A DNA stretch of 64,000 nucleotides from Alphaproteobacteria bacterium (GCA_019247845.1 JAFBAL010000019.1:1-64000); one strand, 5' to 3'; shown: positions 23,166-31,422, counted from the stretch's first letter. The notes: a model not told the origin generated them from the sequence alone. Numbers and translations are program-made.

Positions 23166-24549
23166 GGACTACAGCTTCTACGGACAGACGACCTCGCTGT
23201 GCGAGACCTGCCTGAAGCTCGTGCCCACCAAGATCGCGATCGAGGGCGACCAGGTGTTCTACCTCAAGCGCTGCCGCGAGCATGGCGCGCAGAAGACCTT
23301 GGTCGCGACCGACGCCGCCTATTTCAAGCTTGCCAAGGAGTTCATCAAGCCGGGCGACCTGCCGCTGAAGCACCAGAGCCGTACCGAATACGGCTGCCCC
23401 TATGACTGCGGGCTGTGCCCCGACCACGAGCAGCATTCGTGCCTGGCGCTGATCGAGGTCAACGACGCCTGCAACCTCACCTGCCCGGTCTGCTTCGCCG
23501 AGTCCGGCCAGGCGCGCACCGAGCAGAAGAGCCTCGCCGAGATCGAGGGCATGCTCGATACACTGGTCGAGAGCGAGGGCTTCCCCGACCTGGTGCAGAT
23601 CAGCGGCGGGGAACCCACGATCCATCCCGACATCGTCGCGATCCTGAAAGCGGCGAAGGCGCGGCCCATCCGCCACATCATGCTCAACACCAACGGCATC
23701 CGCATCGCCCGCGACAAGGCGTTCGCGGCGGAATTGGCGGCGCTGAAGCCCGGCTTCGAGGTCTATCTCCAGTTCGACTCGATGAGGCGCGAGGCGCTCG
23801 AGAACATCCGCGGCGCCGACCTGCGCAAGGTGCGCGAGCAGGCGCTGGCCAACCTGGAAGAGGCCGGCATTTCCACCACCTTGGTCTGCGTGGTGAAGAA
23901 GGGAGTCAACGACGGCGAGGTCGGCGACATCGTGCGCCACGCGCTGTCGTACAAATGCGTGCGCGGCATCACCTTCCAGCCGGTGCAGGACGCGGGCCGC
24001 AACCTGGACTTCGACAAGAACCGCGACCGCATGCTGCTGACCGACATCCGCCGCGCGGTCTATGAACAGGCGGGCGAGGTGTTCGGCGCCGACGACGTCA
24101 TCCCGCTGCCCTGCAATCCCGACGCCATCGCCATCGCGTATGGCCTGCGCGACGGCGCCAAGGTTACGCCGATCACCCGGCTGATCCCCAAGGCCGAGCT
24201 GCTTGCCATCGCGCCCAACACGATCTCGTTCGAAAAATATCCGCAGCTGCGCGACCGGCTGTTCGACCTGCTGTCGCTGGCATCGTCGGGCGAACGGACG
24301 AAGACAGTGCTGGGCGACCTGCTCTGCTGCCTGCCCCAGGTCGAGGTTCCCGACGATCTGGGCTACGACAAGGTGTTCCGCGTGGCGATCGTCTCGTTCC
24401 TGGACCGCTACAACTTCTGCATCGCCGCGGTGAAGCGCTCCTGCATCCACTTCGTGACGCCGGGCAGGAAGATCATTCCTTTCGACACCTACAACCTGTT
24501 CTACCGCAACAAGCTGGTCGACAGGTTCCGCGAGGCCGCCCGTGTCTGA
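23143..24549 (+). CDS. Cysteine-rich radical SAM enzyme (tetraether-synthase-like group)
   Basis: 468-residue radical SAM protein. The SAM cluster motif is C110-x3-C114-x2-C117 (CNLTCPVC), with ISGGEPTIHP as the SAM-binding GGE. Before it lie C20-x2-C23 and C44, then C85, C89, C92 and C100, enough for one or two more metal centres; later cysteines include LLCCLPQ, FCIAAVKRSC. The N-terminal pattern GCPYDCGLCPDHEQHSC is characteristic of the group containing archaeal Tes (MJ0619), which joins lipid tails. A lipid substrate here is inference, strengthened by overlap with the Lgt-like gene. It overlaps the next small gene by 8 bp. Confidence 0.85.
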   Translation: MTFVRPSKDYSFYGQTTSLCETCLKLVPTKIAIEGDQVFYLKRCREHGAQKTLVATDAAYFKLAKEFIKPGDLPLKHQSRTEYGCPYDCGLCPDHEQHSCLALIEVNDACNLTCPVCFAESGQARTEQKSLAEIEGMLDTLVESEGFPDLVQISGGEPTIHPDIVAILKAAKARPIRHIMLNTNGIRIARDKAFAAELAALKPGFEVYLQFDSMRREALENIRGADLRKVREQALANLEEAGISTTLVCVVKKGVNDGEVGDIVRHALSYKCVRGITFQPVQDAGRNLDFDKNRDRMLLTDIRRAVYEQAGEVFGADDVIPLPCNPDAIAIAYGLRDGAKVTPITRLIPKAELLAIAPNTISFEKYPQLRDRLFDLLSLASSGERTKTVLGDLLCCLPQVEVPDDLGYDKVFRVAIVSFLDRYNFCIAAVKRSCIHFVTPGRKIIPFDTYNLFYRNKLVDRFREAARV

Positions 24550-24820
24550 TCAAATGCCTGCGCCGCCGCCCGCTCCGGAAAAGCAACGCCATGTCGCGAG
24601 CGGCATCGCCTTCCTGTTCATCGGCCTGGTGTTCCTGGTGCCGTCGGGGCTGTGCACGGGACTGTTCGGCGGCGGCGCGCTGATCGACATGCTGACCCGT
24701 CCCGAGAACGGCGGCGACGCAATCGGCATCCTGTTCATGGCGCTGCTGTTCGGCGGGCCCTTCGTCCTGCTCGGCGGCTTCCTGGTGTGGCAGGGCGTCC
24801 GGAACCTGCGCGGCCGATAG
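24542..24820 (+). CDS. Small two-span membrane protein, 92 aa (tandem paralogue 1)
   Basis: Not in a family I recognise. Two hydrophobic segments, FLFIGLVFLVPSGLCTGLFG and LFMALLFGGPFVLLGGFLVW, are joined by a short polar loop and preceded by a Pro-rich start. The next gene repeats the same plan, so the two arose by duplication. The GTG start lies inside the end of the radical SAM gene (8-bp overlap); a later ATG at 24554 has no ribosome site. Likely a membrane partner of the Lgt-like/radical SAM unit. Confidence 0.7.
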   Translation: MSDQMPAPPPAPEKQRHVASGIAFLFIGLVFLVPSGLCTGLFGGGALIDMLTRPENGGDAIGILFMALLFGGPFVLLGGFLVWQGVRNLRGR

Positions 24821-25072
24821 ATGGCCGGTCCCGGCCGCAGCCGCGCGATCTTCCACGGTGTCGCGCTCACGGCCATCGGGCTGCTGATCTTCGTTCCCTC
24901 GGGCCTGTGCACCGCCACGCTCGGCGGCTCTGCGGCGTGGAACCTCATCGCGGGAACGGACGACGGCGGCATGCCGGCCATCCTGATCATGGCGCTGGTC
25001 TTCGGCGGCCCCTTCGTCGTGGTCGGCGCGCTGTTCATCCGCGCCGGGATCAGGGCGCTGCGCGACGAATAG
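24821..25072 (+). CDS. Small two-span membrane protein, 83 aa (tandem paralogue 2)
   Basis: Paralogue of the preceding gene: IGLLIFVPSGLCTATLGG matches FLVPSGLCTGLFGG, and LIMALVFGGPFVVVGALFI matches LFMALLFGGPFVLLGGFLV. The VPSGLCT box with its single Cys is common to both. ATG follows the previous TAG with no gap, so it is the last coupled gene of the four-gene operon. A heteromeric membrane pair is a reasonable guess. Both retain a basic C-terminal end (VRNLRGR, IRALRDE). Confidence 0.7.
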   Translation: MAGPGRSRAIFHGVALTAIGLLIFVPSGLCTATLGGSAAWNLIAGTDDGGMPAILIMALVFGGPFVVVGALFIRAGIRALRDE

Positions 25073-25115
25073 ATTTCATCTTGCCGCGCGTGCGCGGTTG
25101 CGCGAAGCTCCGCGC

Positions 25116-25655
25116 ATGGAAGAGCTGCCGCTTGCGATCCGCGCCGCGCGGCCGGCAGATGCGCCGGCGATCGCGCGCGTCTATGTCGAATCCTGGCAGG
25201 ATACCTATCCGGGCAGCCTGTCCAACGTGCTGCTGTCGAACATGACGATCGGCGGCCAGACCGGGCGCTGGCGCGCGGCGATCTGCCAGGGCGAGAGCGT
25301 GCTCGTCGCCGAGCACGAGAGGCACGGCGTCGTCGCGATGTCGAGCTTCGGCACCGTGCGCGACCGCTCCATCGGCTTCGACGGCGAAATCTACACGCTC
25401 TACGTCGCGCCGTCGTTCCTGGGACAAGGCGCGGGCCGCAAGCTGCTCACCGCCGCCTTCGCGCAATTGAGCCGCCAGGGCTGCCGCTCCTGCGTGATCT
25501 GGGCCCATGCCCGGAACAACGCGCGCTTCTTCTACGAGGCGATGGGCGGGCGGCTGGTCGCCGAGCGCACCGAGCGGATGATGGGCGATCCCGTTCCCGA
25601 GGTCGCCTTCGGCTGGAAGAGCCTCGCCGTCGGCGAGCGCAGCACGGCGCGGTGA
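25116..25655 (+). CDS. GNAT-family N-acetyltransferase
   Basis: 179-residue acetyl-CoA-dependent acyltransferase. The fold is visible from IRAARPADAPAIARVYVESWQDTY to the acetyl-CoA loop LYVAPSFLGQGAGRKLL (Q-G-x-G-x pattern) and a final ARNNARFFYEAMGG segment. ATG 25116 begins just before the first strand. It lies 43 nt after the small membrane gene and could be read through from it but has no overlap. Acceptor amine is unknown. Confidence 0.87.
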   Translation: MEELPLAIRAARPADAPAIARVYVESWQDTYPGSLSNVLLSNMTIGGQTGRWRAAICQGESVLVAEHERHGVVAMSSFGTVRDRSIGFDGEIYTLYVAPSFLGQGAGRKLLTAAFAQLSRQGCRSCVIWAHARNNARFFYEAMGGRLVAERTERMMGDPVPEVAFGWKSLAVGERSTAR

Positions 25656-25656
25656 T

Positions 25657-26181
25657 TCAGTCTTCCAGATCCTTCGGCCTGACGAAGGCGTCGAGCTCGC
25701 CGCGGCCGGGCGTCAGGTCGATCCAGCGCGTGACGTGGAAGTCGATCACCGCCAGCGCCGTGGTCGGGAACTTCTCGTCCATCACGTCGTAGCGCTTGCG
25801 CAGCTTCTTCTCGAGCGGCACGGCCGCCAGCGCGAGCGCGAGCTGCTCGAGCCCGGGATTGTGGCCGACCACCATCAGCACGCCCGCCTTGTCCGGGACG
25901 CGGCGGATCAGCGACAGGATCACCTCGGGCTCGGCGAGATAGAGCTCGCTCTGGTATTCGATCCTGGGCGCGGCCCCGAGCTCTGGCAGCAGCAGCTCCA
26001 CGGTCTTGCGCGTGCGCATCGAAGTCGAGCTGAGCACGAGGTCGGGCACATAGGCGTCGTCGCGCAGGAAGCGGCCCATGCGCGCCGCGTCCTTCTCGCC
26101 GCGCTTCTCCAGCCCGCGCTTGATGTCGTCGGCGGTCTCGCGCTCCGCCTTGGCGTGGCGCAGGAGCAGCAGACGCTTCAC
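25657..26181 (-). CDS. sixA: SixA-type histidine phosphatase
   Basis: 174-residue phosphohistidine phosphatase of the histidine-phosphatase branch. The catalytic LLRHAKAE begins at residue 5, with SSTSMRTRKTVE and VVGHNPGLEQL giving the other active-site Arg and His. The length and simple architecture fit SixA, which dephosphorylates Hpt- or HPr-type phosphohistidine. It is 1 nt downstream of the terB-like gene on the same strand and stops 1 nt from the convergent GNAT gene. Confidence 0.88.
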   Translation of the reverse strand: MKRLLLLRHAKAERETADDIKRGLEKRGEKDAARMGRFLRDDAYVPDLVLSSTSMRTRKTVELLLPELGAAPRIEYQSELYLAEPEVILSLIRRVPDKAGVLMVVGHNPGLEQLALALAAVPLEKKLRKRYDVMDEKFPTTALAVIDFHVTRWIDLTPGRGELDAFVRPKDLED

Positions 26182-26182
26182 G

Positions 26183-26593
26183 TCACCCGACCTGGTAGCG
26201 GGCGCGCGCGCCGCGCTCGAGCGCGGCTGCGACCAGGCGGTCGAGGCCGAGCGCGCGGCGGATGGCGTCGAGGATGCGGATCTCCTCCAGCATCACGCGG
26301 CTGTCGGACAGCGCGACTTCCAGCGCCAGCCAATAGGCGGTCTCGCGCAACGGCTCGGGCAGCGCGACCTTGGCCAGGCCCAGCACCGCGTCGAGGCCGT
26401 CGGGCTCCTGCAGGATGGCGCCGCAGTCCTGCGCGGTCGCGATCAGCTTCTCGTGGTCGAACTCGCGGAAGCACGGCAGCGTCTTGGAAAGGCCGCCGAT
26501 GGTCTTGAGCTCCTTGTCGCTGATGACGCCGTCGGACGCCGCCACGACGACCATGACGTAGATCAAAGCGGTGTGATGGCCGATGGCGTTCAT
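26183..26593 (-). CDS. TerB-family protein
   Basis: 136-residue all-helical cytoplasmic protein of the tellurite-resistance TerB fold. The conserved segment VVVAASDGVISDKELKTIGGLSKTLP (acidic, helix-turn) is clear, followed by LRETAYWLALEVALSDSRVMLEEIRIL. Single-domain TerB proteins are common in Alphaproteobacteria, thought to bind metal or partner proteins at membranes; the role is unproven. ATG 26593 (MNAIGHH) is preferred because upstream sequence belongs to the metZ control region. It is co-transcribed with sixA. Confidence 0.78.
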   Translation of the reverse strand: MNAIGHHTALIYVMVVVAASDGVISDKELKTIGGLSKTLPCFREFDHEKLIATAQDCGAILQEPDGLDAVLGLAKVALPEPLRETAYWLALEVALSDSRVMLEEIRILDAIRRALGLDRLVAAALERGARARYQVG

Positions 26594-26665
26594 GCGCGAA
26601 ATCCCAAAAGACGGCGCGACCATAAGAAACTTGACCCCTAGCGGCAAGACGCGTCACAAACCCGC

Positions 26666-27859
26666 ATGGAGACGAACAAAAAGCCCGGCAATTGGCGCGC
26701 GCGGACGCTGGCGGTTCGCGGCGGACAAGCGCGCTCGCCGTTCCAGGAAACCTCCGAAGGCCTGTTCCTGACATCGGGCTATGCCTACGACTCGGCGACG
26801 CAGGCGCAGGGGCGCTTCACCGGCGAGGACGAAGGCTACCAGTATACGCGCTTCTCCAATCCCACCATCGACACCTTCGAGGCGCGCATGGCCGCGCTGG
26901 AAGGCGCCCCCGTCGCGCGCGCCACCGCTAGCGGCATGGCGGCGGTGAGCACGGCGCTGCTCGCCGGCGTCTCGTCCGGCGACCATGTCGTCGCGGCCAA
27001 GGCGATGTTCGGCTCGTGCCGCACGGTGATCGCCGAGATCCTGCCGCGCTTCGGCGTCACGCATACCCTCGTCGACGGCGGCGACCTGAACGCGTGGCGC
27101 GAGGCGATGCGGCCGAACACTCGCATGCTGTTCCTCGAGACGCCGTCGAACCCGACCCTCGACATCGTCGACATCAGGCAGGTCGCCGCGATCGCGGACG
27201 AGCGCGGCGCGCGCCTCATCGTCGACAACGCCTTCGCCAGCCCCGCCTTGCAGCGGCCGATGGAGCTCGGCGCGCATATCGTCGTGCATTCCACGACCAA
27301 ATGGATCGACGGCCAGGGACGGTGCCTCGGCGGCGTGATCCTGTGCCACGAGGATTTCCTGAAAGACCACCTGCAGAGCTTCATCCGCAACACCGGCCCG
27401 GTGATGAGCCCGTTCAATGCCTGGGTGCACCTAAAGAGCCTGGAGACGCTGGACCTGCGCATGCGCGCGCATTGCGCCAACGCGCTCGCCGTCGCGGAAT
27501 TCCTGAGCGGCCGCAAGCAGGTCCGCCGCGTGATCTATCCGTTCCTGCCCTCGCATCCCCGGCATGTGCTGGCGCAGGCGCAGATGTCGGGCGGCGGCGG
27601 CGTGGTGAGCTTCGAGGTCGAGGGCGGCAAGCAGGGCGCCTTCGCGCTGCAGGACGCGCTCGCGCTGATCGACATCTCCAACAACCTGGGCGACGCCAAG
27701 AGCCTGATCACGCATCCCGAGACGACGACGCATTCGAAGCTCCCGCCGGAGGCGCGCGCGGAGCTCGGCATCGCGCCCGGCCTGCTGCGCCTGTCGGTCG
27801 GGCTCGAGGACGCCGCCGATATCTGCGACGACCTCGAGCGCGCGCTGGCGGCGGTTTAA
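26666..27859 (+). CDS. metZ: O-succinylhomoserine sulfhydrylase
   Basis: 397-residue PLP enzyme of the Cys/Met metabolism family making homocysteine directly from O-succinyl- (or O-acetyl-) homoserine and sulfide. Seen: SGYAYDSATQAQGRF, the substrate-binding YQYTRFSNPT, DNAFASPALQRP, and the PLP lysine in VHSTTKWIDGQGR. The residues around the lysine and the length fit MetZ better than cystathionine synthase. The 72-bp leader shows no SAM-II riboswitch that I can recognise. A GC-rich hairpin brackets the TAA stop. Confidence 0.92.
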   Translation: METNKKPGNWRARTLAVRGGQARSPFQETSEGLFLTSGYAYDSATQAQGRFTGEDEGYQYTRFSNPTIDTFEARMAALEGAPVARATASGMAAVSTALLAGVSSGDHVVAAKAMFGSCRTVIAEILPRFGVTHTLVDGGDLNAWREAMRPNTRMLFLETPSNPTLDIVDIRQVAAIADERGARLIVDNAFASPALQRPMELGAHIVVHSTTKWIDGQGRCLGGVILCHEDFLKDHLQSFIRNTGPVMSPFNAWVHLKSLETLDLRMRAHCANALAVAEFLSGRKQVRRVIYPFLPSHPRHVLAQAQMSGGGGVVSFEVEGGKQGAFALQDALALIDISNNLGDAKSLITHPETTTHSKLPPEARAELGIAPGLLRLSVGLEDAADICDDLERALAAV

Positions 27860-27879
27860 CGCCGCCGCCGCTTGATGCC

Positions 27880-27909
27880 TTACTGCTTCTCGCCCTACTG
27901 CTTCACAAT
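27880..27909. repeat. 15-bp duplication over the DUF1254 gene stop codon
   Basis: TTACTGCTTCTCGCC (27880-27894) and CTACTGCTTCACAAT (27895-27909) share ten bases in register. On the minus strand the second carries the real TAG and the first a TAA. Only two units, so chance cannot be excluded, but it follows the pattern at other gene ends in this window. Confidence 0.5.
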
Positions 27910-29277
27910 TCCCGGCGGCTTGTAGGTGCCGTCCGCGACCGTGCCTTCCGGCCCATAGACGCGCAGCATGATGTTGAACGGCCGCGACGACACCGGCAGC
28001 CAGTTCGCCGCCGGCACGCCCTCGGGCTGCGTCTTCGAGAAGTAAAGCGTCACGCCGCCGTCCTCGTCATAGACGGGCGGCGTGTAGCTGGCGATGTCGT
28101 AGACCTTGGCCTTGTTGTGGATCAGCTCGACCGATTCCGGCGTATAGGCGGTGAACGACCAGAAGCGGTCGGCCTGCGGGATCTGGTCCTTCGACAGATG
28201 CAGCTTGTAGACCGCGCCGCCGGCGCCGTTCAGCGCCGCGCCCGTGCCGTCGGTGAAGGTGTGGTAATAGGCCGAGGCCGCGTGGTTGTTGCCGTACTGG
28301 ATGAACTCGGTGATCGAGGCGCGGTCGAGGAACTGGCCCGGCTTCCAGGTGCCCATGTTGGTGAAGTCGATCCAGCCGTGCTTGTCGGTATGGGTCTTGT
28401 AGTTGTCGACGATCAGCTGATGCGCCGACTGCGTGCCCAGCGCGAACTCGAACTTGTCGCCCTTCTTGGCGAACAGCGCGTTGAAGTCGTCGGACAGCTT
28501 CTGCTCCTCGGCCGTCATGGGCGGCGTGTTGGGCGACATCACCGCGGCCTGGAGCTGCTGCAGGAAGGTCAGCGGCTGCTGCGTGGCGAGCGCGTCGGCG
28601 ACCGTCTTGAACGGCGCGGCGAAGACGACCTCGGGCAAGATCGCGGTCTTGCCGCCCTGTTTGTCCTTGCGCCAATCCTTGAGCGGCTGGAGCATCAGGT
28701 CGGCACGAAACGCCCTCGCCTGCTTCTCGACGTTGGTGGTGCCGGAGAACTTGTCGACGCGGAAGATCAGGATCATGTGGTCGTAGGGCATATCGATCCG
28801 CGTCGTGTTCTTCGGGATCCGGCCGGTGTAGTTCGGACCGGTCAGCGCATAGACGCCGCCGGCCTTTGGCAGGCCGACGTCATAGGTGTTGCCGTAGGGG
28901 TCGAGCACCAGGATGGAATAGCTCAAATCGGTGGATGGCTGGGTCAGCATCGCCGGCCCCTCGGTCATGTCGAGGAAGGCGCTGGCGTAATAGGTGTCGA
29001 CGTTGATCGCCACGACGATCTGGTAGAGCGGCGAGACGCGGACCGGGCCGGCGAGGCGGTTCGTGGTGCCGAGCAGCGAGGATTGGTAATAGGTGAACCA
29101 CAGCGGATAGAAATGCGCGACGTAGTCGACCGTGGTCTTGAACTTCTTGGTCTGGGCCGGCGGCGGAGTCCGCGTCGCCGCCCGACTCGACGGACGTGCA
29201 TCCGCCGATCCCGCCGACAACATCGCAGCCGCAAGCAAGCCGCAAGCCGCCGCGCGCAACCAACCGTTCCGTCCCAT
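27895..29277 (-). CDS. DUF1254/DUF1214 domain secreted protein
   Basis: 460-residue exported protein. After a signal peptide (MGRNGWLRAAACGLLAAAMLSAGSADA, seen in part) come an N-terminal DUF1254 domain (YQIVVAINVDTYYASAFLDMTEGPAML, YGNTYDVG) and a C-terminal DUF1214 domain (GAVYKLHLSKDQIPQADRFWSFTAYTP ... RPFNIMLRVYGPEG). The family is common and uncharacterised; the end is predicted beta-rich and periplasmic. ATG 29277 has GGGG 8 nt upstream; an in-frame TTG seven codons earlier is less likely. Confidence 0.88.
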   Translation of the reverse strand: MGRNGWLRAAACGLLAAAMLSAGSADARPSSRAATRTPPPAQTKKFKTTVDYVAHFYPLWFTYYQSSLLGTTNRLAGPVRVSPLYQIVVAINVDTYYASAFLDMTEGPAMLTQPSTDLSYSILVLDPYGNTYDVGLPKAGGVYALTGPNYTGRIPKNTTRIDMPYDHMILIFRVDKFSGTTNVEKQARAFRADLMLQPLKDWRKDKQGGKTAILPEVVFAAPFKTVADALATQQPLTFLQQLQAAVMSPNTPPMTAEEQKLSDDFNALFAKKGDKFEFALGTQSAHQLIVDNYKTHTDKHGWIDFTNMGTWKPGQFLDRASITEFIQYGNNHAASAYYHTFTDGTGAALNGAGGAVYKLHLSKDQIPQADRFWSFTAYTPESVELIHNKAKVYDIASYTPPVYDEDGGVTLYFSKTQPEGVPAANWLPVSSRPFNIMLRVYGPEGTVADGTYKPPGIVKQ

Positions 29278-29342
29278 CGCAAGCCCCGTTTTCGCCAATT
29301 CACGCTAAGGTCGAGGCTTGGCCTAGTCAATTGCTCCGCAAA

Positions 29343-29399
29343 ATGATTTTGGCCGCAGCCGCCACGATCCTGGTGGCCGGCACGGCTCAGGCGCTGTGA
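29343..29399 (+). CDS. Signal-peptide-only mini ORF, 18 aa
   Basis: ATG followed by MILAAAATILVAGTAQAL and TGA: a nearly ideal signal peptide with an AQA cleavage site and nothing after it. No clear ribosome site. It could be the remnant of a lost secreted protein, a tiny membrane peptide, or chance. It lies 53 nt before the PadR start on the same strand. Confidence 0.3.
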   Translation: MILAAAATILVAGTAQAL

Positions 29400-29435
29400 G
29401 ACGCGGCGACCTCCCTTGCCAAGCCCGGATACCCT

Positions 29436-29453
29436 ATGTAGAGTTTCTATCAT
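29436..29453. promoter_or_regulatory. Palindromic site at the padR start codon
   Basis: ATGTAGA-GTTT-CTATCAT style dyad with core TAGA (29439-29442), GTT, TCTA (29446-29449). It runs into the ATG at 29452. PadR repressors bind ATGT/ACAT-type dyads, so autoregulation is plausible; the arms are short. Confidence 0.35.
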
Positions 29454-29760
29454 GGGAGACGAACCGCGCATCACCGGTCCGACATTGAAGGTGCTGGCCG
29501 CGCTGCTGTCCTCGCCGCGCGACGAGCTGTCCGGCGCCGAGATCGGCCGCGCCGCGAAGCTCGCCTCCGGCACGCTCTATCCGATCCTGCTCCGCCTCGA
29601 AGGTGCCGGCTGGCTCGCCAGCCGCTGGGAAACCGAAGACCCGAGCGAGCTCGGCCGCCCGCGCCGGCGGTTCTATCGCGTGACCGCGCTGGGCGCGAAG
29701 AAAGCCAAAGCCGCCGTCAAAGACATGCAGTCCGCCTTCGGGAGGCTGTCATGGGCGTAG
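29452..29760 (+). CDS. PadR-family transcriptional regulator
   Basis: 102-residue winged-helix repressor of the short PadR type. Seen: GPTLKVLAALLSSPRDELSGAEIGRAAKLASGTLYPILLRLEGAGWLASRWE, with the signature S-G-T-L-Y-P-I-L-x-R-L-E recognition helix, then RRRFYRVTALG as the wing. The short C terminus serves in dimerisation. It overlaps the downstream membrane-anchored gene by 10 bp, the usual arrangement in which PadR controls its partner. The ligand is unknown. Confidence 0.9.
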   Translation: MGDEPRITGPTLKVLAALLSSPRDELSGAEIGRAAKLASGTLYPILLRLEGAGWLASRWETEDPSELGRPRRRFYRVTALGAKKAKAAVKDMQSAFGRLSWA

Positions 29761-30356
29761 CGATATGGATCGGAGCCATCGTCACCGGAATTGTCTGCGC
29801 TGCGGTGTCTCAACAGCTGACCGACGAGTTCAAGGCGTGGACACCGTGGCTCGTGCAGCGTCTTTTGAACCGCGCCGTCCGGCGTTTGCCCGAGTCTCTG
29901 CGAGCGAGATTCGAGGAAGAATGGACAAGTCATATCGACGAGGTTCCGGGACATTTCGGAAAGCTCGTCGAAGCTGCGGGCTTCATCGGTGCGTCGAAGA
30001 AATTCCCTGCCTCGTTCGAAGGCGAGCGGCATTCGCACTCGTCGCCTTCGCAGAAAATTCCGCAGCAGGACTACGTCTATCCGGCATATCGCCTGTATTA
30101 CCGCCTGTACCGGGCACAACATCGAATTCCGGTCATGTCTATCGACGCGTCCCTGCGGCTTCATCGGCTGGAAACTCTGCTTTCCGCGTTCGCAAACGGG
30201 GGACGAGCGCTCACCACGCCCGAACGGCAACTTTTCGAGTCCTGCCTCATCGATCTGTACAACAACCGATCGAGTCCGCTGTGCCCGATCTATGCGGAAC
30301 AGCTGAGAAAATCGGTGGCTCGGCTCATGGCACTGGACCCCGACGAACCGATTTGA
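29751..30356 (+). CDS. PadR-linked membrane-anchored protein, 201 aa
   Basis: A conserved but unnamed type often found after short PadR genes. One N-terminal helix (GVAIWIGAIVTGIVCAAVSQQ) is followed by LPESLRARFEEEWTSHIDEVPGHFGKLVEAAGFIGA, in which the E-E-W-x-x-H-x-x-x-x-P-G-x-x-x-K pattern is the family hallmark. The C-terminal half (YRLYYRLYRAQHRIPVM onward) is helical and looks specific to this protein, with somewhat lower GC codon bias than its neighbours. GGGAGG lies before ATG. Role probably in a membrane stress response, by association only. Confidence 0.68.
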   Translation: MGVAIWIGAIVTGIVCAAVSQQLTDEFKAWTPWLVQRLLNRAVRRLPESLRARFEEEWTSHIDEVPGHFGKLVEAAGFIGASKKFPASFEGERHSHSSPSQKIPQQDYVYPAYRLYYRLYRAQHRIPVMSIDASLRLHRLETLLSAFANGGRALTTPERQLFESCLIDLYNNRSSPLCPIYAEQLRKSVARLMALDPDEPI

Positions 30357-30362
30357 AATTCG

Positions 30363-31352
30363 TCACGCCGCCGGCCCCTCCGGCGGCGGCAGCGGCGCGG
30401 GCGCATCCGCCGCAATGGCGGTCGCAACCGCCGGCTCGGCCCTCTTGCCCGTGAACAGCCGCCGGAACCACGCGCCGGCGCCTGCGAGCCCGGCCAGGAT
30501 GATCGCGAAGAACTTCTTGACGAACACCAGCCCCAGCGCCAGCAGCCCGAGCTTCTTGGCCGCGAGCACGCCGATGCCCGCCGCGACCAGCCCGCCGACG
30601 CCGTATTCGGCGAGCTTGTCGCTGCCGGCCTTGTAGTCCTGATAGCGCGCGCCCCGATCGAAGGTCCCGATATTCTGCAGCCTGGCCGCGGCGGAACGCA
30701 CCTCGTCGAGCTGCGACATCCCGGCCAGGATGTTCATGCTGAGCACGCCGCGGCGCCCGAGCGCGCGCAGGTCGTAGTTCAGCGTGTGCTCAGGCGCGCC
30801 GTCCACGGCGAGCTCGCGCGCCCAGACCAGGGTGTGGTGGCTCTGGTCGTAATAGGGCGGCTGCGCCCAGCCGACGAGATGCAGCGGCGCGTAGCCCTTT
30901 TCCTTGCGCGCGGCGTTGTCGTCCTCGTCGGCGTCCTTGGCCTGCTTCAGCATGGCGCCGTAGTCGGCCGTCCTGGCGTCCTTGTCGTCGACGAAGCCGC
31001 TGTCCTCGTAGCTGATGACGGCCGCCCAGCCGTTGCTCATGAAGTTCGTGCCGGCGGGAAAGACGATGCCTTGCACACCCATCGCGGTGTCGGGCGGATT
31101 TTCCCACGCGTCGACCAGGACGCTGCGCGCCTCGGCCCCCGCGATGTAATAGTAGTCCTTGCCGAGATGCAGCGTGGCCCCGGCAACCGGGACCTTCACC
31201 TCGCCATATTGCGGATGCAGGCTCGCGCCGATCCGCTGCAGCTTCTCGAGCCGCGCCTTTTCCTGCGGCGTAAGCTGCCGCGGCGGGTCCGCCGCGGCGG
31301 CCCCGGCAACCAAACATGCAAGGAACGCGCAAGCGACAGCCCCGAAGCGCAT
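30363..31352 (-). CDS. DUF2167 family membrane-anchored protein
   Basis: 329-residue protein with signal peptide (MRFGAVACAFLACLVAGAAAA), a periplasmic domain typical of DUF2167 (GATLHLGKDYYYIAGAEARSVLVDAW, GIVFPAG, VGWAQPPYYDQSHHTLVWARELA, LNYDLRALGRRGVLSMNI) and two C-terminal hydrophobic segments (about 255-300) before a Pro/Ala-rich cytoplasmic tail. The family is uncharacterised and often sits in envelope-stress regions. AGAAGGG precedes ATG. It stops 6 nt from the convergent PadR-linked gene. Confidence 0.87.
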   Translation of the reverse strand: MRFGAVACAFLACLVAGAAAADPPRQLTPQEKARLEKLQRIGASLHPQYGEVKVPVAGATLHLGKDYYYIAGAEARSVLVDAWENPPDTAMGVQGIVFPAGTNFMSNGWAAVISYEDSGFVDDKDARTADYGAMLKQAKDADEDDNAARKEKGYAPLHLVGWAQPPYYDQSHHTLVWARELAVDGAPEHTLNYDLRALGRRGVLSMNILAGMSQLDEVRSAAARLQNIGTFDRGARYQDYKAGSDKLAEYGVGGLVAAGIGVLAAKKLGLLALGLVFVKKFFAIILAGLAGAGAWFRRLFTGKRAEPAVATAIAADAPAPLPPPEGPAA

Positions 31353-31422
31353 GACCCAACCCTTCTTCAGCCCGCCGTCACGCTATATTGCTTTGCGTCC
31401 ACACTCCAAGCGGGATCTGCCC

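Noticed and set aside
26594..26665. SAM-II or other SAM riboswitch before metZ
   Set aside because: Riboswitches are common before alphaproteobacterial metZ, but this 72-bp leader shows neither the SAM-II pseudoknot pattern nor the conserved A-rich segment.
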